From Tetrahymena thermophila SB210 (Eukaryota; Ciliophora; Oligohymenophorea; Hymenostomatida; Tetrahymenidae), in contig NW_002475923.1 in the NCBI RefSeq assembly GCF_000189635.1, forward strand, positions 1-64,000: a stretch of 64,000 nucleotides of DNA, written 5' to 3'. The notes under the pieces are model-generated. The model ran no database searches and was not told where the DNA came from. It saw nothing but the letters and a program-made list of their open reading frames with translations. The first letter of the stretch is position 1. Every line of letters begins with the position of its first letter. A program made the position numbers and the translations under genes. Shown here in pieces: positions 1 to 10,096 of the stretch.

Positions 1-354
1 ACCCCAACCCCAACCCCAACCCCAACCCCAACCCCAACCCCAACCCCAACCCCAACCCCAACCCCAACCCCAACCCCAACCCCAACCCCAACCCCAACCC
101 CAACCCCAACCCCAACCCCAACCCCAACCCCAACCCCAACCCCAACCCCAACCCCAACCCCAACCCCAACCCCAACCCCAACCCCAACCCCAACCCCAAC
201 CCCAACCCCAACCCCAACCCCAACCCCAACCCCAACCCCAACCCCAACCCCAACCCCAACCCCAACCCCAACCCCAACCCCAACCCCAACCCCAACCCCA
301 ACCCCAACCCCAACCCCAACCCCAACCCCAACCCCAACCCCAACCCCAACCCCA
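1..354. repeat. Macronuclear telomere, about 59 perfect CCCCAA repeats
   Basis: The first 354 bases are an uninterrupted run of the hexamer CCCCAA read 5' to 3' towards the chromosome interior, which is the C-rich strand of a left telomere (G-strand TTGGGG). No variant repeat is seen before the switch to unique AT-rich sequence at 355. This repeat type is that of Tetrahymena and its hymenostome relatives, and the length fits a complete macronuclear telomere rather than an internal repeat. It shows that the window begins at a physical chromosome end. Confidence 0.98.
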
Positions 355-471
355 TTTTTTAATTTATATTTTAAATAAGTAGATAAGATTTTTTAATTTA
401 AAATAAGTTTATAAAAAATTTAAACAAATTACTAAATATCTTTTTTTGTTAAATAAACTAATTAAATTTTG
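355..471. promoter_or_regulatory. Subtelomeric spacer and probable promoter of the first gene
   Basis: Only 117 bp of AT-rich unique sequence separate the last telomere repeat from the first gene's start codon. It contains T- and A-runs but no repeat family, no further CCCCAA units and no subtelomeric satellite. By position it must hold the promoter and 5' untranslated leader of the DcpS gene, unless transcription starts within the telomere. No specific factor site is recognised. Confidence 0.5.
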
Positions 472-1581
472 ATGTAGTAATAATAATAATAACTAAAAGA
501 CTTTAAATTTAAGAAAGTACTTTAAAACTCTGCAGAAACCTAGACTTTAGTACTTTTAGGTATTTAAAATAATTGAAGAAGTTTTATAAACAAATAAAAT
601 TGAAAAAGGTTACTTTGAAGATGAAACTAAAGAAGCCATTTTGATTTTTAAGAAGAAGCCATTTTTAGATGAGTATAAAAATAATTTGAATAAAATCATA
701 AATTAAAATAAGTACTTTGAAGTAGAATTTTACAATAATCTAACTAAAGTGTATTAATTTTACTTTTTAATAGAATGATATTTTTACAAGGTATAATATT
801 GAACTGCAAAATGATGAATGGAATGAGGTAGATTTGTAAACAATCTATCCTGCCACATAAAAATTAATAAATAAATATACAAAATGTGATTCAATAATAG
901 TAGTTGAAACACCTGAGATATACAACAGTGTATGTATATTATAACAAAATTTAACTTTAATTTATTAGGTTTTATTAAATTTAGATTGTAAAGAAATATA
1001 TTGATGAAGTTAAACTGAATAGTTTGTAGTGGCTTTATAATATCTTAGAAGGAAAAGCAGAATAAGAAAGAATTTTATACTAAAATTAAGATCTACATAC
1101 AGGATTTATTATACTTCCAGATTATAAGTTTAATGATTTTACAAATACTCAACAGCTATATTTATTAGCTATAACCTAGAGGAGAGATATTCAATCTTTG
1201 AGAGATTTAGATGGAACTCATATAGAGCTATTAGAGAATATTTTGAAAATTACAGTAAATTCTACAAAACAATTTATATAAAGTTTTTTAAAATTATTTT
1301 AACAAAAGGAATAAACTATTTAAGAGAAGTTTAAAATCCACAAAAATAAAATTAGAGCTTACATACACTATCACCCTACTTACTACCATCTGCATATTCA
1401 TTTTACTCATATAGAAGTCTAAGAATCCTCAATGAACTGCGATCGTTCTCATCCTCTCCACCAAGTTATTTTTAATTTAAAAAAGGATCCCTAATACTAC
1501 AAAAATACTGTTTTAATGTACAGCTTATAGAGCAATAATCCTCTATACAGTTAGCTCAAACAAATCACAGAATAATAGTGA
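472..1581 (+). CDS. DCPS: Scavenger mRNA decapping enzyme DcpS (HIT superfamily)
   Basis: DcpS hydrolyses the m7GpppN cap fragment left after 3'-5' mRNA decay, releasing m7GMP. The spliced model uses three introns (560-581, 749-773, 930-984) and gives 335 residues, close to the usual size of the family (human about 337). The N-terminal swapped region (LKDFKF) is followed by the linker IYPAT, the segment LQWLYNILEGKAE, RDIQSLRDL, and the histidine triad YYHLHIHF with His272, His274 and His276; His274 is the expected nucleophile. The start at 472 gives Met followed by six Gln, all but the last TAA or TAG-coded in this genome's code, then the conserved LKDF motif. The first two introns would be only 22 and 25 nt. 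They are needed to keep frame and to join conserved segments, but a +1 frameshift is an alternative for the first. The product is nuclear or cytosolic with no signal peptide. Confidence 0.9.
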
Positions 1582-2170
1582 ATATTTAATTTTATTATAT
1601 GTTTTAATAATTATCATAAACAATAAAAATGTTATATTTTTAATATATATTTTTATGTAAGTAGAATCTAAAATATTATCTCATTAATAAGTATTATTAA
1701 AATATATTTGTGGATATTAGATAGAAAAAATTAATTTTAATACTTTTAATTTAAAAAAATTTAATGTTTCCAAATAGTAATTGTTTTGTAAAGTATAAAA
1801 TAACATTACTTTTTTTAATATTTGAATAAAACAAGATATTTAAAAATTAAAAAGAGTTATGCATAGATTAAATTACAATGATACTTGCAAGAATAAAAAC
1901 AAACGTTTAAATTTAATATTTATATAATTGATAAGAATTAATGCAAAAATGTATATTTACAAAGATAATTACTAACTAAGTTTGTTTTTTTGTTAGTTAT
2001 TTAGTAACCTAAAACCAAAAAAAGTATTTTTAAAAGAAATTTATTTATTATAAATAAGATTTTATTATATTAAATTATTGTTTTTGTTGCTGTTGCTGTG
2101 TGTTTATTTATATTTTAGCTTGGAGAAAAATTTTATGGTGTTTATTTAAATATTTATAATTTACTTTTAC
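1582..2170. other. AT-rich convergent intergenic region
   Basis: This 590 bp gap lies between the ends of two convergent genes. It consists of A/T homopolymer runs and short TAAT-type words. I see no coding frame with protein-like composition, no RNA gene and no long repeat. Confidence 0.6.
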
Positions 2171-4309
2171 TCATTGAATATTTTCTGTTTCGGGTGAATT
2201 GATTAACTTTTTTTCTTATAAATCTGTAAGGTTTTTATTTATAAAATCGCTCAAGTTTGAGTTGTTACTTTGTATTTATGGAAAGGCTTATGTGTTATTG
2301 ATGTATGAAACATTAGATGAAAAACTTTAGTTTTATGCATTTTTTTAGTTTATGAAACTAAGATTTTCTGTTCTGCTTCTTTTATGATGTTCATTAGAGG
2401 AGTGAGTTCTCTGAATTTCACTTCTTTTCTCTTTCTACTTGTAAAAAGATAATGAAGTTTAACTTTGTTGTTGATTTCCTTTTTGTTTTTCAAGGAGATA
2501 TTTTAATTCTTTTATTTTTTGCTCATCAGTGTGTTGCAAGCTATTTATTTTTTCATCAATTTTTTGTTACTTATCTTGTAAAAACTATATAAATTATTGT
2601 TTAGAAAGCGGTGGCTAGCATATATACTAATTATTTTCTCTTTCCAACTGCAAGTCTTTATTCAATTTAGAATTTTTTATTTCAATTTAATCTAAATTTG
2701 TTGAAGTTCTATTGAAAGCAGATTTATCTAATTGATTCATATTACTACTTAATGTTTTATTCATATTTACCAGGCACTTATTTTTAGGACTGATGTATTA
2801 GCTTCTATTTTCTTTCCCTACAGGACTAAGCTATAAAATCTATCTTTGTAAAATATTGTATTATTCTAGCTATTACTACTACTTTTTAAATATTGATTTT
2901 TTCTTCTAAGATTTACTCAAGAACTCATTAAGTTCATCTTCTTTATAGTCTAACAAAGGTTTATCGAGTTTTGTACCATTTTTAGATTTTCCAGTACTAG
3001 GAAATCTGTCTATTTGCTTATTCAATTCTATTTATATTGGAATTTCAGTATTAATTTATTAATTTTGAATGTTATTAAGGAGAGATTAATTCAAGTTTGG
3101 CTATGTATTCCCTTTTATGCTTTCTAAATTGTCAATAGATCTATTTACAATATTCTGTATAAAATTTTTTTAAGTAAAATAAACACCAAAAACTATTTAC
3201 TTTAACTGGAGGAAGATACCCTATTTGCTTTGTTGAGAATTAAGAATTAGCAATATTATTTTATTTTGTTCCTTGCTTTCCCATATAAACTGTCGCGCTT
3301 GAGAATTTCTCAATGTATTTTATTTTCCTTTCACTTTTCAATCATAATATATCTGTTAATTTTAAGCTAATAAATAAACAAATATATTTACATTCTTTTT
3401 GGAATTCCACTAATTTCTTAGCCATCATTTTATATTAATTTAACTATTATTTTTATCAAAAAAATAATTTTGCTTTTGTTTTTGTTCTATAACCAATCTG
3501 TAAGTGAAATATAAATTATTTGGTATGAATTACTTATTTTTTGAGAATTTAGGTAAGATTATCCAGGGGAATTGCGGTTGTTAGATATGTTACCCTTATT
3601 GTTATTAAATGAAGAGTTATTCAGACAATCAGAATAACCATTTTTAGTGTTTAAAATAGTGTTATAAGAAGGGGTGTAATAGTTTTGCAACATCTATTAT
3701 TTTTTAGAGCTATACGAATTTTAAGTAGTTGAAGCAGAAGTAGATGCAGTGTATTAATAAGAAGAAAGACTAGTCTACCTCTCTTATGGATTTGTTATTT
3801 AAATCTAAACTGGAGAATTGCTTTACACATTATTATTAGCCTAATTTTATATTTAGTTTATACCCATTTACTATTACTACTAAGCTTAAATGTATTGCTT
3901 AAAGAAATTTTCTGATTTATTAGAACAATAGACTATTATAAAATTAATAAATGTGAATAAATATTGCTTTCTTTGAGTATATTTCAATTTTACTGTTTCT
4001 AATGATAGCATTTTTAACTTCATCGTAGGTTTGCTACTTATTTCTTTTCAAATTAGGTCTTTTTAATGCATTTTAATTAGGTAATCCAATTTCTAATATT
4101 CTAAATTTTTCGTCATCATCTTCTTATATCTGCTAATTTTAAACTATCCTGCTACTCTTATTTCTATGATTGGATTTGATCCTAAATTTGCTGTGTATAT
4201 TGTGAAAATTATTTTAAGTATTCTCGTAAGAGTTTTGTAGAGTAAACTGACTTTCTTCTTAAATCTCTGATAAACGATGAATGTTATTTCTAAACATACA
4301 TCTATCCAT
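2171..4309 (-). CDS. Asn/Gln/Ser-rich coiled-coil protein, function unknown
   Basis: I do not recognise this protein. The reading frame is recovered on the minus strand with TAA/TAG as Gln and ends at a TGA at 2171-2173. The proposed start (MDRCMFRNN, 4309) is the first Met in frame with clear protein-like sequence, but the frame stays open upstream, so the start is uncertain. A 61-nt intron at 3933-3993 joins KNAII to YCSNKS; at least two more introns are needed between about 3090 and 3500. An acidic EDDDEKF stretch and GLPNQNALKRP near the N-terminus are followed by a long Asn/Ser/Gln-rich middle. The C-terminal third has heptad-like sequence (FLQDKQQKIDEKI, KELKYLLEKQK) suggesting a coiled coil, then a basic Ser-rich tail. 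No catalytic motif, membrane segment or signal peptide is visible. A scaffold or cytoskeletal role is only a guess. Confidence 0.65.
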
Positions 4310-6228
4310 ATTAAAAAGTCTTCTATTAATAATAAATATTTTAGCTTATAAATAATTACAATGTAATATTTTCTAATCAATCAAAAATTACACATCTAAA
4401 AAAATAATATTTGATTATTGTTAATAACTTTTTATTAATAATCATTAAAATACTAAATACCATATGTACATACATACTTACATATATACATATATACATT
4501 TATCAGCTTAATAAATTTATTAAATTAAAATATATTTGATTTATTGTTATTTATATTAACTTATACCCATTACCTTCACTATAATAACTCACTACTCTAC
4601 TTAATCATAATAGTGCTAAACTCTATTTCTTAGTAACGTATAAGTATAATTGTTTTTCAACTGAACTTATTATATTATCAAAGAATTATTTTTTTTTTTT
4701 TATTATTAAAGTATAATAAAATAATAAAAATTTTATTATTTTGATAAAAATAAATAATTTAATCAAATTTTATGATTCATTCATTTTTCAAACAAACTTA
4801 AGCAATTATTAATATACTTTTCTAAAAAGATAGATTTATATAATTTATTTAAAAAAATTTTTTTTCAATACAAATTAAAAATAATTTTATGTTTTCATAT
4901 AAATTTTGAAATACTTAATAAAATGTTATATGAACTCTATATACCTATATTATTCAAAAAATATATATTTCAATTAAATAAAAAATAATAAATTTAAAAG
5001 AGTAAAACTTATACCGATTATTTGATACTAGAGAAAATTAAAATTATTTTTTATGTCAAAAATAAGGTGAATTTAAATTTTATTATTTCAATTTCTTTTT
5101 TACTCAAAAAATGAAAAAAAAAATTAGAAATTTAAATAAAGTATTAGTCATTAATATAATTTCATTGATTTCATGATGGTTTTTTCCTCTCAAACTCCAC
5201 CACTGCTAATAATATAAAATTTTATCTTGTTTTTTATAAACCTTTTTAGTCAATTGATAATTAGATTGATATTAACTCAAATATTTTCAAATATAATTCT
5301 ATTTTGGAAGTTTAATTTTATCTGTTTACTATTATTAATATAAAGAAATAAATTCTATCATAAAATAGCCTTTTAAATATTTTATTTATATTGAAAAACC
5401 CAAAGTTTATTCTAAAAATAGAATAAAATAACTTTAAATAAAATGTATTTATTGTTAACTGTAATTTAAATTGAAATATTTTTAAAAGATGTTATTTAAC
5501 TAATTATTATTTAAGTTTAACAATTATATTCTAAAATTTATTTTTTAAGCATAATTTATCTCTATTTTCTATCTATAAATTAAATTATATTTAAAAAATA
5601 ATCTTAAAAAAAATACTTATGTACCTAATATTTTACTGTACATGTGTTAAATAATGTACTATTCATTTGATTAAATTGTAATTATAATTAATTAATTAAA
5701 TTTGCGTTAAGTTTTTAAAAATCATTTTTCATAAATATATCATTCACAAATTGTTTTCATTGCTAGTAATCTTATTGAAATTAATTCTAAAATTAAACTT
5801 GGTATTAAATTAATCTATCGAACATCATCATTCACGAAGTAGTATTTTATTTAATCTTAAATAAAATGATAAAGATAAAAAATATTTAAATTTAGAAATC
5901 ATCCAAAATAAAATTTCTAAGAAAATATTGATTTTATTGGATTTTGAAAGGCTTTTAATATAAGCGAACACATTTGAAACCATTATTTAATGGAATTTTA
6001 ATATTTGAAAATCTAATTTATTTGTATTTTTTAAATTTATTTTTTCAAAATATTAATTTTGTTTTCTAGAATAAACACGATTTTCTATAAACTTATGTCA
6101 CCAATTCGAAACATTAAAAGGAAAGCTAAATAAATATTTACTTTAAATATTAGTTCGTAAATGGTATATCAACCTATAATCAATTCAAAAAAAATAAAAA
6201 TTCATAAGCAATAAATAAGTTCAAAAAA
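4310..6228. other. Long AT-rich divergent intergenic region
   Basis: This 1.9 kb region separates two divergently transcribed genes, so both promoters should lie here. The only compositional break is a less AT-rich patch near 5165-5210 (containing CCTCTCAAACTCCACCACTG). A TATAC/CATATATA-type simple stretch occurs at about 4460-4500. No open frame with protein-like composition and no RNA gene is recognised. Confidence 0.55.
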
Positions 6229-7230
6229 ATGAATAAAAAAATTTGGTGTGTTACACTTATTTTGCTTTTCTTGGCTAAATTTAATTGCTAAGATGCAAAA
6301 AATACTGTTTCTGTTTAATCTTTGACTGCTTATAACAAATGGAGATTTTCAAATTAAAGACTCTATTTAAATGAAGAAGAAGAAATCTTTAGATAAGCAA
6401 TTTTCTTAGAAAATTTTGCAAAGATCCAAGAGTTCAACCAAGACGGCAACAAAACTTATGAACAAACTTTGAACTAATTTTCAGACATGACTTAGGATGA
6501 ATTTGCTTAAAAAATTCTAAATCCAGTTCTTTCTGCACCTAAAAATACCCCCACAGCATACTCAGCTACTCTCTATGAAGCTCCTTAGAACTTTTAGATT
6601 CCTGACTCTTTTGATTGGAGAGCTTATGGTGCAGTCACATCAGTGAAAAACTAAGGCTAATGTGGTTCTTGTTGGGCTTTTGCAGCTACTGGTGTTATGG
6701 AATCGTTTAACTATATTCAAAATAGATAATTGAAAAGCTTTTCTGAATAACAGTTAGTTGACTGTGTTACTACAAGCAGAGGTTACAACTCCTATGGTTG
6801 TTAAGGAGGATATCCTGAAGAAGCTTTGTCTTATTCTAAAAACTATGGTGTTTTGCAATCTCATGAATATCCATATGTCGGATTTTAAGGTAATTGTAGA
6901 GTTTAATAACCTACAAGCGGTTACTATCCTAAAGAATTCGGTTAACTTACAAATACTGTTGATAATTTGAAATGGGGTATTTCATTTTCTCCTGTCTCAG
7001 TTCTTGTTGATGCTACTAATTGGGGTTCTTACGGTTCAGGTGTTTTCAACAACTGTGATTCTTATGTTAGAATCAATCACGCTGTTCTTGCAGTAGGATA
7101 TGATAAATAAGGCAACTGGATAATTAAAAACTCATGGGGAACTTATTGGGGTTAGTAAGGTTACATGACCTTAGCTGCTGGTAACAACTGTGGAATCTTA
7201 ACCTCCAACTGGTTTGTTTACAGAGCATGA
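6229..7230 (+). CDS. Secreted papain-family cysteine protease (C1A, cathepsin L-like)
   Basis: This is an intronless 333-residue preproprotease. Residues 1-20 form a signal peptide (hydrophobic ILLFLAKF before Cys20). The propeptide carries an ERFNIN-like helix (EEIFRQAIF..NFAKIQEFN, about 50-70) and the NQFSDMT motif. The mature domain starts near IPDSFDWR (124-131). The catalytic Cys148 lies in QCGSCWAF, His284 in INHAVLAVG, Asn301 in IKNSWGTYWG, and the oxyanion-hole Gln142 in VKNQGQCG. Gln142 is encoded by TAA, which is strong internal evidence for the ciliate code. CxGGYP at 191-195 is the usual substrate-pocket loop. The enzyme is expected in lysosomes or phagosomes, or secreted, for protein digestion. 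It lies convergent to the HD-domain gene. Confidence 0.96.
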
Positions 7231-7737
7231 CCTAAATTAAAAGCTTAATTATAAGTTAATATATATAAATAAAATTATAGAATAAAATTAAAATGTTTTT
7301 TTTTATTAAATGTTTGTTATAAAATCAAACATAATTGGAAAGATAAAATAAAAATTGTTTTTTAAAATAAATTTAATTTATCATTTTCACAATTTTTATT
7401 AAAAAATCAAAGACTAGGTAATTTAAAAACTAAGCAGATTTATTTGTTTGTAGGTTAAATCTCTAGTCTAACCCCTTATGAATTGAAGAATAGATATTTA
7501 TTATAAAATATTAAAATTATAATTACTAACATATATATTATTAAATAGATATGATACTTTTATATTCTGTGTATAACATTTATGTTTGTTTATCTGCTTC
7601 AGTAATAATTATACAAGCAATACATTAAAAGCTAATAACTAAATAAATAAAAATATTCTTAAAATTTCATGTAATTAGATAACTTAGATATGAATTTCTC
7701 TGAAAAATCTTTAAAAATAAGCAGTAAAAAAATTTAA
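7231..7737. other. Convergent intergenic region
   Basis: This stretch lies between the 3' ends of the protease and the HD-domain gene. It is AT-rich with AATAAA-like words that could serve as poly(A) signals on either strand. No gene or repeat is seen. Confidence 0.6.
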
Positions 7738-8397
7738 TCAAAAGTCTATCAATTTATCTTTTTAAATAGCCTCTTCTTTTATTTTTTCTACATCTTCTCC
7801 TGCATCTTTCAACTTTTAAATACCATCATCAATTACTTTTTAAGCTAGTTACTTTAAAAAGGGATCGAATTGACAATGTTTCATTAAATAACGATCCTAA
7901 AAAAGCATTTCTTTTTCTTTTTACTCCCATGTATCTAGAGGATCTAAATTGTGTTACTAGAATGCTTCTATCTTATCCAAAGCTTTCACATATTTAGACT
8001 CTACTGTTTATTAAGCTTCGTACTCATCATAAGCATTTCTTAATTTATTTTTTATATCTTCATCTAAACTCTCAGTCATTTTTATTAGAGCTTAGTGTTC
8101 TAAAATGTCTTTTTACTTTTTAACATTTTTATCTTAATTGATTATAGGAATATCACCACATAATGCTTCAGGAAGATCATGAATTGAAGCCATTAAAACG
8201 CATTTTAAAGGATCAACAGGTTAACTTAATTTATCAGCATAAAGCAAACTCATTAGAACTAATCTCCAAGAATGATCGCCAACACTTTCCCTTCTTTCAT
8301 TTTTACCTAAGGGCCAACTATGTCTAACAGTAGTCTTTAATTTTGCTGCCAAACTTAGAAATTCTAAATACATATTTTATTACTGAGCAGTATTCAT
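7738..8397 (-). CDS. HD-domain 5'-deoxynucleotidase-like protein (HDDC2/YGK1 family)
   Basis: This intronless frame encodes 219 residues, the normal size for the HDDC2/YGK1 group of small HD-domain phosphohydrolases, which dephosphorylate deoxynucleoside monophosphates. Family hallmarks are in order: FLSLAAKLKTTVRHSW near the N-terminus, ERRESVGDHSWR with metal-ligand His42, SIHDLPEALCGDIP with the His73-Asp74 pair and adjacent Glu77, and an acidic helical second half (DEYEAQQTVESKYVKALDK) that holds the final metal ligand and conserved EYE. The start at 8397 gives MNTAQQQN directly before the conserved YLEFL segment. There is no signal peptide, so it is cytosolic. A role in nucleotide pool control is inferred from the family. 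Confidence 0.88.
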
Positions 8398-10096
8398 ATG
8401 ATTAATTATTTATTAATTTTTTAAGATTAATCTTAGAATATAAGAAGTATTTTTTTTATTATTTATATTTTAAAATTTAGTCTAATCATAATTTTAAATA
8501 AGATATATCTACTATTTTGCTATTTTCTTGACATAAAGTGTCTCTGGTTTTTTCCAGATTATTTCTAAAATTAGCATAAATTATTTGGAATAACCATATC
8601 TTTATTTTTTTCATAGATTTTCCAATTTTTTCTACCAAAAAACATTCATATAAAATTAAATTTAAGCAAAAATAAAATTAAAATACTCATTTAAAATTAA
8701 TTGCTAAATAAAAATTTAACAAATTTAATAATTTTATAAAAAATTTTAAATATTTCTTTAGGATATTATATATATGGTTTGCCTATTCTTTTTGAAACCA
8801 AGTAGATTTAATTTAGTGGTTTACTGAAAAACATATATATTTATATTAATTATTAAAATATTATTTTATAACAATAAGTTATTTATTTATTTTCTTAAAA
8901 TATTTACTAAAAATATTAATTTTAATTATAATTAAGTAGATATTTTTAATTTAAAAATTTTTTATGTTTATTATAAATTATCATTTATGCTTTTTATTTA
9001 CATTCTTTTTAATTTTTTCAAAAACCTAATAGACTTTTTTCATTTCACATAAAAAGTTTTTTTTAATTTTTCTTTCAAAATTATTTTTTGTCTTTTAAAA
9101 AAAGAAAAATTAAAACAAAAGAATAGTTACTCTTTGATAAGAATACTATTTTACTATGTTTTATTTTACATTAAAACAATAATCCATCTAATATTTTATT
9201 TATATTTATAAATGTATTTTACTCTGAATAATTAATGTTTGAATCATTCTATCGAATTGTTTATTTAAATGTTAAAAATAAATAAAATATTTTATATATT
9301 ATTAGATTAATTAATCAGTTATTTTTAAAACAAATAGGAACTCTTTAACCTTGAAACTCATTTGAAATAAAATAGAAAGGTATCATATATTTATTTATAA
9401 TAATATAAATGAAATCATTAATTGCATTCACAATTTTTTTATTAATGCAAAAAAAAAATACTTCTCATTTTTAATCATTGATTGTAATTTATATCTTTAT
9501 ACAGTAGTGCATCAAAAACATGGACTATTTTATTTATGGATGTTAAAATTTATTTCTTGAATAAAGCAAATAAATAATAGAAAATCAAGCATTAACAAAT
9601 TAATTAATTTAAATTAATAAAATAAACTAAATATTAATTATTAAAATTCAAATTTAAAATAGAAAAATTATATGTGATTTTTATTTTATTAGATTTTTTC
9701 TATATTTACAAATAAATATATGACGACTAAACATAATTATGATTAAAAATTATTAAGAAAATATTTATATAAATGAAGTTGCTTTTAAAAGACTTGTATT
9801 GTAATTAGAAAATATTAAACTAATAAAGGATTTAATTTTAGAATTATCAAAAATAATATTAAAATTTCTGCTTTAAAAGATTTTTATTTAAGTTTTTAAA
9901 TTCCTTCCCACCATTGAAATGTAAAATAGATTGTTATTTATTATAAGTATTTTTCTTTTTTTTTTATAAAAATATTGATTAAGCGTTATTTGTAAGATAA
10001 TAAATCAAATTAAGAAAAATTTTGAAAATTGAAGATATCTTTTAATAAAAATTATATCGATTACTTACTTGTAAAGCAACATATTTTATAATAGGA
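8398..10096. other. Long divergent intergenic region
   Basis: This is 1.7 kb of very AT-rich sequence between divergent genes. It is dominated by T/A homopolymers and TTTATTTA words. A slightly less AT-rich patch lies at about 9898-9920 (CCTTCCCACCATTG), 180 bp upstream of the kinase-like gene. No coding frame or RNA gene is recognised. Confidence 0.55.
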
